Assembly (NCBI GenBank): GCA_035533015.1
Contig: DATLUQ010000013.1
Coordinates: 150,500 to 214,499 of the forward strand
Direction: 5' to 3'
Length of the DNA stretch: 64,000 bases
Origin: Gemmatimonadaceae bacterium
Lineage (GTDB): Bacteria > Gemmatimonadota > Gemmatimonadetes > Gemmatimonadales > Gemmatimonadaceae
Shown: piece after piece, positions 41,815 through 50,479 of the stretch
How positions within the stretch are numbered: position 1 is the stretch's first letter
Layout: the number at the start of each line of letters is the position of its first letter
Position numbers and translations under genes: made by a program
The notes under the pieces: generated by a model
Seen by the model: only the letters and a program-made list of their open reading frames with translations
Told to the model about the DNA's origin: nothing
The model's database searches: none

Positions 41815-44249
41815 ACGTCTCGTACGAGTGGCTGCGCGCGTTCGTCCCCTTCGAGCAGACGCCGGCCCAGTTGCGGGATCTGATCACCGCGCACGCCGCG
41901 ACGGTGGACGAGTTGGTGCTTCTGCGGCAGGACCTCGCCGACATCGTCGTGGCGCGCGTGGTCGAGGAGGCGCCGCACCCCGACTCCGACCACCTGCACG
42001 TGACCAAGGTGGACGACGGCAGCGGCGAATTGCTCGACGTCGTGTGCGGCGCTGCCAACGTCACGGCCGGCAAGCTGTACCCGTTCGCGCGCACCGGCAC
42101 GACCATCCCCACAGGGGTCAAACTCGAGAAGCGCAAGATCCGCGGCCAGACGTCCAACGGCATGCTCTGCTCGGCGCGCGAGCTCAAGCTGGGCGACGAC
42201 CACGAGGGCATCCTGGAGCTTCACGTGGACGTGCCCCCCGGCACGCCTCTGCTCCAGGCAGTGGCGATCGGCGACACGCAGCTTGTGATCGACGTGCTCC
42301 CCAACCGGCCGGACCTGCTGTCGCATCTCGGGGTGGCCCGCGAAGTGGGCGCGGCCACCGGCAAGCCGCTGGCGCTGCCGGCGATCGCCGGTGAGCCGCC
42401 GGTGTGGGAGGAACCGCCTCGCGTGGCCCGCGAGGGGGCCACGGCCGGCGTCACCGTCCGCGTGGACCACGCGCTGGCCCCGCGCTATATGGGATTGGTG
42501 ATTCGCGGCGTGAAGGTGGGGCCGAGTCCGGAATGGCTGGTCCGGCGCCTGGAGAGCGTTGGCAGCCGCTCCATCAACAACGTGGTGGACGCCAGCAACT
42601 ACATCCTCCATGAGATCGGCCAGCCGACGCACGCGTTCGACCTCACCACCCTCGGCGGGCACATGGTGCAGGTGCGCGCCGCCCGCCGCGGCGAGAAGAT
42701 CGTCACGCTCGACGGCGTGGAGCGCGTGCTCGACGAATCGGTGACGGTGATCGCCGACGCGCAACGGGCCCACGCCGTGGCCGGCGTGATGGGCGGACGG
42801 GACAGTGAGGTCACCGACGCCACCACCGACCTGTTCCTCGAGGTCGCGGTGTTCGACCCCGCGCACACGCGGGCGGCGCGCAAGCGCCTCGGGCTCAGTA
42901 CCGACGCCAGCTATCGGTTCGAGCGCGGGGTGGATTTCGCGCTGCCTCCCCTGGCCCTGGCGCGACTGGCCCAGCTCATCGTTGCGGTGGCGGGCGGCAC
43001 CGTGGCGGGGGCCCCGGTGGACCTTCTGGCATCGGTGCCCATGCCGCGCGCCGTCACTGTGCGCTCGGCCCGCGTGGCCACCGTGCTCGGGGCGTCCGTG
43101 CCGAGCGCGGATGCGGCCGCGCGCCTGTCCGCCATCGGGTTCACGGTGGACACCGAGGAAGGCGATGGCGAGCTGCGCGTGGTGGCGCCTTCGTGGCGCG
43201 CCGACATCGTGGGCGAGATCGATGTGATCGAGGAAATCGCGCGGCTTCGCGGCTACGACTGGTTCCCCACCGAGATCCGCCCCTTCCGGCCCGGGAACTC
43301 GCCGGACGATCCGATCTGGGTGCAGGCGGCGCGGGTGCGCGAAGCAATGGTATCGCTCGGCCTGCTCGAAGCCCGTCCGATGCCGTTCACCCGCGGGGAC
43401 GACGGCGGCATTGGCTACGTCCGCGTCGCCAACCCGCTGGCTGACGATGAGCCGTACCTGCGGCGCGACATCCTCGACTCGCTTGCCCGCCGCGCCGAGG
43501 ACAATCTGGCGCAGATGCAGGGCACGGTGCGGCTGTTCGAGATCGGCTCGGTGTTCATGCCCCGGGCCTCGGCGATGCCCTCCGAAATGGTACGTGTGGG
43601 GGCGCTGGTGATGGGCGACCGGCATCCCGAGCACTTCGCGTCGGCCAAAGGGGAGCGATTCGACGAATGGGACGCCAGGGCGATCGCGGAACGCATGGCG
43701 CGCTCGGCCCATCCCGCGGCCGCGGTAGAACTCGAGGCAGCCGGCGACGGCTGGCTCTGGCGCGTGCTCGCGGACGGACGTGACATCGGGGGCGTGCGGC
43801 ACGTGCCGCTCGACGCACCGGTCTGGGCGGCCCCCGCGTTCGGGGTGGAAGTGGAGTTGGCCGAGATGGCCAACGCTCCGGTGGCGGCCCCGGGGCACAA
43901 CGCGCACGGTTCCGGGCCGGGGCAGCCGTTGCGCCACTGGCCGGCGTACCGGCCAGTGCCCACCACACCGGCCGCGGAGTTCGACCTGGCCCTCGTGGTG
44001 CCAGAGGCCGTGACCGCGGCCCAGGTCGAGGGTAGTATCCGCGCCACCGCTGGCGACCTCCTCGAACAACTCCGGCTGTTCGACGAGTACACCGGCAAGG
44101 GGATCCCCGATGGCACGCGCAGCCTGGCCTGGCGGTTGACGTTCCGGCATCCGGAGCGCACTCTACGCGATAAGGAAATCGAGGGTCGCCGGGCCAAGAT
44201 CCTCAGCGTACTCGACCAGGAGCTGCATGTCCGACCGCGAACGTCCTGA
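41811..44249 (+). CDS. pheT: Phenylalanine--tRNA ligase beta subunit
   Basis: 812 residues, normal size. N-terminal tRNA-binding EMAP-like domain (about 40-150; H-P-D-S-D-H-L-H-V, G-A-x-N-V), B3/B4 editing domain (about 205-380; N-N-V-V-D-A-S-N-Y and G-V-M-G-G), B5 domain (about 400-475), catalytic-like core, and a C-terminal FDX-ACB anticodon-binding domain (about 718-812). The last 23 bases overlap the start of the next gene, a small coiled-coil protein. Confidence 0.98.
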   Translation: MNVSYEWLRAFVPFEQTPAQLRDLITAHAATVDELVLLRQDLADIVVARVVEEAPHPDSDHLHVTKVDDGSGELLDVVCGAANVTAGKLYPFARTGTTIPTGVKLEKRKIRGQTSNGMLCSARELKLGDDHEGILELHVDVPPGTPLLQAVAIGDTQLVIDVLPNRPDLLSHLGVAREVGAATGKPLALPAIAGEPPVWEEPPRVAREGATAGVTVRVDHALAPRYMGLVIRGVKVGPSPEWLVRRLESVGSRSINNVVDASNYILHEIGQPTHAFDLTTLGGHMVQVRAARRGEKIVTLDGVERVLDESVTVIADAQRAHAVAGVMGGRDSEVTDATTDLFLEVAVFDPAHTRAARKRLGLSTDASYRFERGVDFALPPLALARLAQLIVAVAGGTVAGAPVDLLASVPMPRAVTVRSARVATVLGASVPSADAAARLSAIGFTVDTEEGDGELRVVAPSWRADIVGEIDVIEEIARLRGYDWFPTEIRPFRPGNSPDDPIWVQAARVREAMVSLGLLEARPMPFTRGDDGGIGYVRVANPLADDEPYLRRDILDSLARRAEDNLAQMQGTVRLFEIGSVFMPRASAMPSEMVRVGALVMGDRHPEHFASAKGERFDEWDARAIAERMARSAHPAAAVELEAAGDGWLWRVLADGRDIGGVRHVPLDAPVWAAPAFGVEVELAEMANAPVAAPGHNAHGSGPGQPLRHWPAYRPVPTTPAAEFDLALVVPEAVTAAQVEGSIRATAGDLLEQLRLFDEYTGKGIPDGTRSLAWRLTFRHPERTLRDKEIEGRRAKILSVLDQELHVRPRTS

Positions 44250-44532
44250 GGTCGCCGCCCTCGGCGAGCTCGAACCGCTGGTGCGCAATCTGGGCGATGA
44301 ACTGGCGTCCATGCGGCGCCGCGCGCTGCTGGCGGAGGCGCGGCTCAAGGAGTTGGAGTCGGCCGGCGGGGACGGCCCGGTGCGACCCAAGCTCGCCGAG
44401 AAGATTGCGAAAGTGGAGCGCGAGAACGCCAAGCTGCGCGACCGGCTGGAGAAGGCCAAGGAGCGGTCGAAGGTGATGCTCGACCGCGTGCACTTCTTGC
44501 GGCAGCAGGCGCAGACCCGGGGGACGCGATGA
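44227..44532 (+). CDS. Small coiled-coil protein between pheT and zapA
   Basis: 101 residues, no recognised domain. Residues about 10-45 and 55-93 are charged heptad-like helices (R-R-R-A-L-L-A-E-A-R-L-K-E-L-E; K-V-E-R-E-N-A-K-L-R-D-R-L-E-K-A-K-E-R), split by a short Gly/Pro stretch. Size, coiled-coil build and tight coupling to zapA (ATGA overlap) recall ZapB-type partners of ZapA, but sequence similarity is not visible. The start overlaps pheT by 23 bp, and a ribosome site (CCAGGAG) lies before it. It is probably real, given its position and codon use. Confidence 0.75.
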   Translation: MSDRERPEVAALGELEPLVRNLGDELASMRRRALLAEARLKELESAGGDGPVRPKLAEKIAKVERENAKLRDRLEKAKERSKVMLDRVHFLRQQAQTRGTR

Positions 44533-44825
44533 GCGGAGCCAAACAGTCGGTGAAGGTCTTCATCCTCGGCGAGGAGTACACGATTCGCAGCGACGTGCCG
44601 CCGGAGCAGACCAAAGCCATTGCCAAGTATCTGGACGACGCCATTCGCGCGGTCATGCACGGCGGCAAGGGGCTGGACGCGCAGCGGGCGGCGATCCTGG
44701 CCGCCCTGCAGATCACGAACGAGTTGTTCGAGGCGCGCGAGGGCGGCGAAGCAATGGCGGCCTCGATGAACGCGCTGAGCGCCGACGTGCGGCGGTGGCT
44801 GCCGCCCGCCAAGCGGGGAATGTGA
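44529..44825 (+). CDS. zapA: Cell division protein ZapA
   Basis: 98 residues. The N-terminal beta part has V-K-V-F-I-L-G-E-E-Y-T-I-R-S-D (about 8-22), and the helix that follows has A-K-Y-L-D-D-A-I-R and A-A-L-Q-I-T-N-E-L, the ZapA pattern. ZapA bundles FtsZ filaments at midcell. ZapA behind pheT is a frequent arrangement. ATGA overlaps link it to the coiled-coil gene and to the next hypothetical gene. Confidence 0.9.
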   Translation: MSGAKQSVKVFILGEEYTIRSDVPPEQTKAIAKYLDDAIRAVMHGGKGLDAQRAAILAALQITNELFEAREGGEAMAASMNALSADVRRWLPPAKRGM

Positions 44826-45280
44826 TGCGCGTGGTGCGCCGCTTCTTGGGGCCGGCGGTCGTCCTTCTTGCCACGCTCGGGGCGGGGCGTGGCGCGCCGC
44901 CCAAGTATCGTGTGGCGATCTTTTCCGGCGACCGACTGGTGGCCCGCATCGCGCTCACCGACAGCACCGACGTCGCGACTTTGCTGGACGCCGCGCGCGA
45001 GCCGATGACCGATCGCACGCGCGACCTGACGTATCGTCCCTACCTGAGCGTGTCGCTGTACGTGGCCATGCCGATGTCGGCCGAGATGCCGCTGGCGCGC
45101 GTGCCGTTGGACCAGGCGGATGCGCACGCCCGGTTCTATCCGGCCTATGGCGACGAGGCGCCGTTCTGGGTGTTCGACGCCGACGCCAACGAAGCGAGCC
45201 CGATCCGGTACGTGCTCCAGACGGGGCTCGATCTGCTGCAGCGACACGGGGTGCCGATCCGGCTGCGGCCGGGCGGGTGA
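44825..45280 (+). CDS. Hypothetical secreted protein
   Basis: 151 residues, start ATG 44825 overlapping the zapA TGA. Residues 1-27 look like a signal peptide: R-V-V-R-R, a hydrophobic stretch, then G-A-G-R-G-A-P-P. The mature part is a mixed alpha/beta protein with two Tyr/Arg-rich strands (T-Y-R-P-Y-L-S-V; A-R-F-Y-P-A-Y-G). No family was recognised. It is the last gene of the pheST-zapA transcript. The next 287 bases (45281-45567) hold no gene I can support. Confidence 0.65.
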   Translation: MRVVRRFLGPAVVLLATLGAGRGAPPKYRVAIFSGDRLVARIALTDSTDVATLLDAAREPMTDRTRDLTYRPYLSVSLYVAMPMSAEMPLARVPLDQADAHARFYPAYGDEAPFWVFDADANEASPIRYVLQTGLDLLQRHGVPIRLRPGG

Positions 45281-45567
45281 TCTCGCGACTCAAGCCAAAC
45301 TCGTATGGTTCGCGCCGGTGTTTCCGTCGAAATCCTTGGCCGTCGCGGCGGCGCCAAACGGGCGTTGCCCGCTGCCTCCGACCAGACGGGTGCGCTGTTG
45401 GAGCATGTGTTGCCCCGAAGCGTCGAACACCTGCCGGAACCGGAGCACGTGCTCCATGGCTGGCACGACGCGCCTGGCCACGACCGTGGCCACGAGCCTG
45501 ACCAGCCCCGAATGCGCGCGCGCGGCGCACCGACGCGCGCGGGGCGTGGCCAGCCGGCGCACGGATC

Positions 45568-46623
45568 CTACCGGTAGTCGTCCATCAGCGTCTGCAACGC
45601 CGCGTTGCCCGGGCACAACTCGGCGTACGGAAGATCCACCAGTGGCTGGGCGACGGTGTGGTTCACGGCGTGCATGTCCTGGCTTCTCTCGTCGATGTAC
45701 AGGAGCCCGGTCACGACCTCGCCGCGGCGCTGATGCTCCCGTACGTGTTCGTAGGCGCCGTCGCGGTTCGTCGGGTCGTAGTTCTCGCCGGTCTTGCGGA
45801 AGCGCACCACGCTGCCGTCGTGCATCGTCACTGACATGGCCTGCCCGGCTCCCTCCGGCGCCTTGATCTCCTTGCGCATGGGGACGAAGTCCACGGGCGC
45901 CAACTCCTCGTAGTGCTCCCGGGTGTATCGGTAGCTCTTGGTGGACCCGACGTGGTCGTTGAAGCTGACGCATGGCGAGATGACGTCGATGAACCCGAAC
46001 CCATTGTGCGTGAGCCCGGCCTTGAGCATCGGCACCAGGTGTTCCTTGTCGCCCGAGAAGCCGCGGGCCACGAACGTCGCGCCCAGGCTCAGGGCGAGCA
46101 GTACGGGATCGATGGGTGGTAGCTCGTTCGCCTCGCCCTTCTTGGACGTGGAGCCGACGTCTGCCGACGCCGAGAACTGCCCTTTGGTGAGCCCGTATAC
46201 TCCGTTGTTCTCGAGCACATACAGCATGTTCACGTTGCGGCGGATGGCGTGGCAGAACTGGCCGAGCCCAATGGACAGCGAGTCGCCGTCGCCGGAGATG
46301 CCGATATAGGTCAGGGTGCCGTTGGCCGCGTTGGCGCCCGTAGTGAGCGCGGGCATGCGGCCGTGCACGCCGTTGAACCCGTGCGACTGGCGCATGAAGT
46401 ACGCCGTGGTCTTGGACGAGCACCCGATGCCGCTCATCTTGGCGGCGCGGTGCGGCGGCACGTCGAGTTCCCAGAACGCCTGGATGATGGCGGCGGTGAT
46501 CGAGTCGTGGCCGCACCCGGCGCACAGGGTGGACATCGTGCCTTCGTAATCGCGCCGGGTAAGGCCCAGCGCGTTCTTGGGCAGCGACGGGTGGGTGACC
46601 GGTGGTTTGGCGATGGACGTCAT
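45568..46623 (-). CDS. korB: 2-oxoacid:ferredoxin oxidoreductase beta subunit (KorB-like)
   Basis: 351 residues. It binds thiamine pyrophosphate: G-D-G-D-S (about 125-129) with the downstream N-N-G-V-Y-G-L-T (about 158-165), and C-A-G-C-G-H (about 34-39) and G-I-G-C-S cluster-binding region. With the alpha subunit it oxidatively decarboxylates a 2-oxoacid (most likely 2-oxoglutarate) to the acyl-CoA and reduces ferredoxin. ATG at 46623 overlaps the korA stop by four bases. It is longer than many KorB proteins (about 290) owing to a C-terminal extension of about 50 residues. Confidence 0.93.
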   Translation of the reverse strand: MTSIAKPPVTHPSLPKNALGLTRRDYEGTMSTLCAGCGHDSITAAIIQAFWELDVPPHRAAKMSGIGCSSKTTAYFMRQSHGFNGVHGRMPALTTGANAANGTLTYIGISGDGDSLSIGLGQFCHAIRRNVNMLYVLENNGVYGLTKGQFSASADVGSTSKKGEANELPPIDPVLLALSLGATFVARGFSGDKEHLVPMLKAGLTHNGFGFIDVISPCVSFNDHVGSTKSYRYTREHYEELAPVDFVPMRKEIKAPEGAGQAMSVTMHDGSVVRFRKTGENYDPTNRDGAYEHVREHQRRGEVVTGLLYIDERSQDMHAVNHTVAQPLVDLPYAELCPGNAALQTLMDDYR

Positions 46624-48419
46624 ACAGCCGCTCCCTGGAGGTGCGCGGTCACGGCGCCCACCACGCGCTGCGCGGTGAGGGGCAGTCCGCCGTAGTCGAG
46701 AATGGGGGTCATGTGGTCGCGAGGCACGCCGGTCTCGATCGCGAGCATGGCGCGCAACTGGGCGTCGCGGTTCTGCTCCACCACGAACACGATTTCGTGC
46801 TCGTTGAGAAAATCGACGACTGGCGTGTCGAACGGGAACCCGCGCACGCGCATGTAGTTCACCGGCACGCCCTGGGCCCGGAGCCGGTCCACGGCCTCGA
46901 GCACCGCGGAGTGACAGCCGCCGATGGAGACGATACCGACGGCGGCGCCCTCCTGACGGTGGAATTCGGGTGCCGGCACGGACCGGGCGGCGCCGTTGAT
47001 CTTGCGGGCGATCCGGTCCACCACTTGCTGATAGGCATCGGCGTCCTCGGTGTAGGCCGCGTTCTGGTCGTGGCCCGAGCCGCGGGTGAAGTAGGCGCCC
47101 TTGGCGTTCACGCCGGGGAGCGTACGGGCGGCAATGCCGTCGCCGTCCACGTCCTGGTAGCGCCAGAACTTCTTGATCATGGCCAGTTGGTCGGCCGTCA
47201 GCACCTTGCCGCGGTCGGGCCGGTAGGTGTCGTCCCAGGTGAGGCGCGGCACCATCCAGTCGTTCATGCCGATGTCGAGGTCCGACATCACGAACACCGG
47301 CGTCTGGAACCGCTCGGCCAGGTCGAACGCGTCCCGGGCCATGGTGAAGCACTCGGCCGGGTCAGACGGATAGAGCGCGATGTGCTTGGTGTCGCCGTGC
47401 GACGCGTAGGCCACCGCCATCAGGTCGCCCTGCTGGGTGCGCGTGGGCATCCCGGTGGACGGCCCCGTACGCTGGACATCAAAGAATACTCCTGGAACCT
47501 CGCCGTAGTAAGCGAGGCCGATGAACTCCTCCATCAGCGAGATGCCGGGGCCGGCGGTCGAGGTGAACGACCGCGCGCCGGCCCAGCCGGCGCCGATCAC
47601 CATCCCGGCCGCTGCCAGTTCGTCCTCGGCCTGGATCATGGCGTACTTCCGTTCGCCGGTCACTGGGTCTTTGCGGTACTTCTCGCAGAATCCCTTGAAC
47701 GCCTCCATGAGCGACGTGGATGGCGTGATCGGATACCAGGCGCCCACCGTGGCGCCGGCGTACACGCAGCCGAGCGCCGCCGCCGTATTCCCGTCGATGA
47801 CGATCGAGCCGGCCGTGGCGTTCATGCGCTCGAGGTGCATGGGCAGCGGGCACTTGAAGGTCTTGAGCGCATACTCATGGCCCAGCGCCATGGCGCGGAA
47901 GTTGGCGTCGAGCAGCGACCGCTTCTTGGAGAACTTCTCGCGCAGCATCTCGCCCACGAGGTCCATGTCGATGTCGAGCAGCGCCGCCAGGGTGCCGGCG
48001 TAGACGATGTTGCGCAGCAGCGTGCGGTTGCGATCGCCTTCGAACGCCTCCACGCACATCTGGCCGAACGGCACGCCCAGGTACGTCAGGTCCTCGCGGA
48101 CGAGCGATTCATCCAACGGCCAGGTGGAATCGTACGCGACGTAGCCTCCGGGCCGCACCGCGCCCACGTCCTGGGCGTACGTCGAGGTGTTGAGCGCCAC
48201 CACGAGATCGATCGCCTCGGGCCGCGCCGTGTATCCGTCCTTGCTCACCCGGATCTCGTACCAGGTGGGCAGCCCCTGGATGTTCGACGGGAAGATGTTC
48301 TTGCCCGTCACCGGGATGCCCATGCGGAAGATCGCCTGCATCAGCAGCCCGTTGGCGCTGGCCGAGCCGGTGCCATTGACCGTGGCGATCTTGAACGCGA
48401 AATCGTTGACCCCGCTCAT
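46620..48419 (-). CDS. korA: 2-oxoacid:ferredoxin oxidoreductase, fused gamma-alpha subunit (KorA-like)
   Basis: 599 residues. Residues about 10-190 are a gamma domain (G-T-G-S-A-S-A-N-G; M-G-I-P-V-T-G-K-N), and about 215-599 the alpha chain with G-N-T-A-A-A-L-G, W-Y-P-I-T-P-S-T-S (about 252-260), Q-A-E-D-E-L-A-A-A-G and T-S-T-A-G-P-G-I-S-L-M. The gamma-before-alpha fusion is typical of actinobacterial KorA and related proteins. Substrate is judged as 2-oxoglutarate from this architecture, not proven. Four-base overlaps join it to the flavoprotein gene upstream and korB downstream. Confidence 0.94.
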   Translation of the reverse strand: MSGVNDFAFKIATVNGTGSASANGLLMQAIFRMGIPVTGKNIFPSNIQGLPTWYEIRVSKDGYTARPEAIDLVVALNTSTYAQDVGAVRPGGYVAYDSTWPLDESLVREDLTYLGVPFGQMCVEAFEGDRNRTLLRNIVYAGTLAALLDIDMDLVGEMLREKFSKKRSLLDANFRAMALGHEYALKTFKCPLPMHLERMNATAGSIVIDGNTAAALGCVYAGATVGAWYPITPSTSLMEAFKGFCEKYRKDPVTGERKYAMIQAEDELAAAGMVIGAGWAGARSFTSTAGPGISLMEEFIGLAYYGEVPGVFFDVQRTGPSTGMPTRTQQGDLMAVAYASHGDTKHIALYPSDPAECFTMARDAFDLAERFQTPVFVMSDLDIGMNDWMVPRLTWDDTYRPDRGKVLTADQLAMIKKFWRYQDVDGDGIAARTLPGVNAKGAYFTRGSGHDQNAAYTEDADAYQQVVDRIARKINGAARSVPAPEFHRQEGAAVGIVSIGGCHSAVLEAVDRLRAQGVPVNYMRVRGFPFDTPVVDFLNEHEIVFVVEQNRDAQLRAMLAIETGVPRDHMTPILDYGGLPLTAQRVVGAVTAHLQGAAV

Positions 48420-50194
48420 GCCGCACTCCCGCCCGCATAGGCCCTGATCAGATCGAACTTCTGCATGTCCCACGCCGCGGTGGGACACCGTTCGGCGCAC
48501 AGCCCGCAGTGCAGGCAGACGTCCTCGTCCTTCACCATCAGCCGGCCGGTCTGGGGCAGCGCCCCCGATACGTACAGCGCCTGGTCCGGATTGAGCGCTG
48601 GTGCGGAGAGACGGGTGCGGAGGTCGGCCTCTCCGCTGCCGTCGCGGGCGATCGTGAGGCAGTTCACGGGACAGACGTCCACGCACGCGTCGCACTCGAT
48701 GCACAGGTTGGCCGTGAACGCCGTCTCGACGTCGCAGTTCAGGCAACGCTGCACCTCGTGCGCCGTCTGCTCCGGGGTGAATCCCAGCTCCACCTCCACC
48801 GCCACGTCGGCGAACCGCTTGACCAGCGCTTCGTGCTGCATCTGCGCCCGCGGCGATGGATTGTAGTCGTTGTGGTAGCTCCAGGCGTGCATGCCCATCT
48901 TGGCGCTCACCAGATTCATCCCGTCGGCCGGGCGCTCCGTTACCGGAGCGCCCTGGCAGTGCTGGTGGATGGAGATCGCCGCCTGGTGGCCGTGCTCCAC
49001 CGCCCAGATGATGTTCTCCGGGCCCCACGCCGCGTCGCCGCCGAAGAACACGCCGGCCCGGGTACTCTGGAACGTTTGCCGGTCCACCACCGGCATGTCC
49101 CACTTGGGATCGAACGCGAGTCCGATGTCGCGCTCGATCCAGGGGAACGCGTTGTCCTGGCCGATGGCGAGAATGACGGTGTCGCAGGGAATGACCACCG
49201 TGTCCAACACGCGGCTCTTCTGGCGGCCATCCTGCTCCGACCACTCGAGACGTTCGAACTCCATGCCCACGAGCTTGCCCTGCTCGATCACGAACCGCCT
49301 GGGCGCATGGTTCTCGAGGATCTCCACGCCTTCTTCCTCGGCGTCCTCCAGCTCCCATGCCGATGCCTTGAAGTAGGGGCGCGAGCGGCGCGCGATCACC
49401 TTGACGTCGGTGCCACCCAGTCGCTTGGACGTGCGGCAGCAGTCCATAGCCGTGTTGCCCACGCCGATGATCAACACTCGCGGCTCGATCTTCTCGATGT
49501 GGCCGAAATGCACCGAGCCCAGCCACTCGATGCCGATGTGCACCTGGTCGGTGTCCCAGCGGCCCGGAATATCGAGTTCCTTGCCCTTGGGCGCGCCGCT
49601 GCCCACGAACACCGCGTCGTAGCCTTCGGCCAGCAACGCCTTGAGGCTCGACACCGGCGTCTCGTAGCGGATGTCCACTCCCATGTCGAGGATGTTGTCC
49701 ACTTCCTCGTCGAGCACCCGCACGGGAAGGCGGAACGCGGGAATGTTGTAGCGCATCAACCCGCCGGCCTGCGTGAGTCGTTCGTAGATCACGCACTCAT
49801 AGCCGAGCGGCATGAGGTCGTTGGCCACGGTGAGCGACGCCGGTCCGGCCCCGACGAACGCGATGCGCTTGCCGTTCTTCTCCGCCGGGACCGCCGGCAG
49901 GCGGTCGTGAATGTCGTCGCGCAGATCGGCGGCAACGCGTTTCAGACGGCAGATCGCCACCGGCTTGCCGTCCACGCGCTCGCGCCGACAGGCCGGTTCG
50001 CAGGGGCGATCGCAGGTGCGGCCAAGAATGCCGGGGAACACGTTCGACATGCGATTGAGCATGTACGAATCGGTGTAACGGCCCTGGGCGATCAACCGGA
50101 TGTATTCAGGAACGTTTGTGTGGGCCGGGCAGGCCCACTGACAGTCGACGACCTTATGGTAGTACCGCGGGCTCGCAACATCGGTCGGATCCAT
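48416..50194 (-). CDS. GltD-like FAD/NAD(P)-dependent oxidoreductase with ferredoxin domains
   Basis: 592 residues. N-terminal Fe-S region with C-Q-W-A-C-P-A-H-T-N-V-P (about 17-28) and T-C-D-R-P-C-E-P-A-C (about 60-69), as in glutamate synthase small subunits; FAD motif V-G-A-G-P-A-S-L-T (about 113-121); second nucleotide-binding site V-G-N-T-A-M-D (about 253-259); then two [4Fe-4S] clusters near the C-terminus, C-I-E-C-D-A-C-V-D-V-C-P and C-L-H-C-G-L-C-A-E-R-C-P. It likely shuttles electrons between NAD(P)H and the KorAB ferredoxin. ATG at 50194; first gene of the kor operon. Confidence 0.9.
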   Translation of the reverse strand: MDPTDVASPRYYHKVVDCQWACPAHTNVPEYIRLIAQGRYTDSYMLNRMSNVFPGILGRTCDRPCEPACRRERVDGKPVAICRLKRVAADLRDDIHDRLPAVPAEKNGKRIAFVGAGPASLTVANDLMPLGYECVIYERLTQAGGLMRYNIPAFRLPVRVLDEEVDNILDMGVDIRYETPVSSLKALLAEGYDAVFVGSGAPKGKELDIPGRWDTDQVHIGIEWLGSVHFGHIEKIEPRVLIIGVGNTAMDCCRTSKRLGGTDVKVIARRSRPYFKASAWELEDAEEEGVEILENHAPRRFVIEQGKLVGMEFERLEWSEQDGRQKSRVLDTVVIPCDTVILAIGQDNAFPWIERDIGLAFDPKWDMPVVDRQTFQSTRAGVFFGGDAAWGPENIIWAVEHGHQAAISIHQHCQGAPVTERPADGMNLVSAKMGMHAWSYHNDYNPSPRAQMQHEALVKRFADVAVEVELGFTPEQTAHEVQRCLNCDVETAFTANLCIECDACVDVCPVNCLTIARDGSGEADLRTRLSAPALNPDQALYVSGALPQTGRLMVKDEDVCLHCGLCAERCPTAAWDMQKFDLIRAYAGGSAA

Positions 50195-50294
50195 TCCGCA
50201 CTCGCCTCGTTGGGCAGGTTGGGTGGAGTTTCGCGGGAAGAATGTGGGATTGCAAGCGTGATCCGTTACGAATCGGATTGCCTTTTTTCCTCGG

Positions 50295-50335
50295 CGCCCG
50301 TAGGTTAGATGCGAGTACCCTCTTCGCCCGTAGGT
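50295..50335. repeat. Two 11-bp direct repeats in the kor/rny divergent region
   Basis: CGCCCGTAGGT occurs at 50295-50305 and again at 50325-50335, exactly 30 bp apart (about three helical turns). They lie 100-141 bp upstream of the flavoprotein-korAB start and about 145 bp upstream of rny. Regular helical spacing suggests a regulator site; no known regulator matches by eye. Confidence 0.4.
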
Positions 50336-50479
50336 GCAAGCGCACTCGCAAGTTAGCTCCGCCCGCTTCACACCCTTCGCCGGTGTGGGGCCGGAACGTG
50401 AGCTGGGAGCGCGCTCGGCGGGCGCTGGTTCTCCCCCCGATTCCGCGGTTTCCTGGCCGCGGTGGAGCATAGATCCCAG

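Noticed and set aside
45281..45567. Small open frames on both strands between the secreted hypothetical gene and korB
   Set aside because: No ribosome site, start or recognisable protein; the minus frame only extends a shadow of korB.
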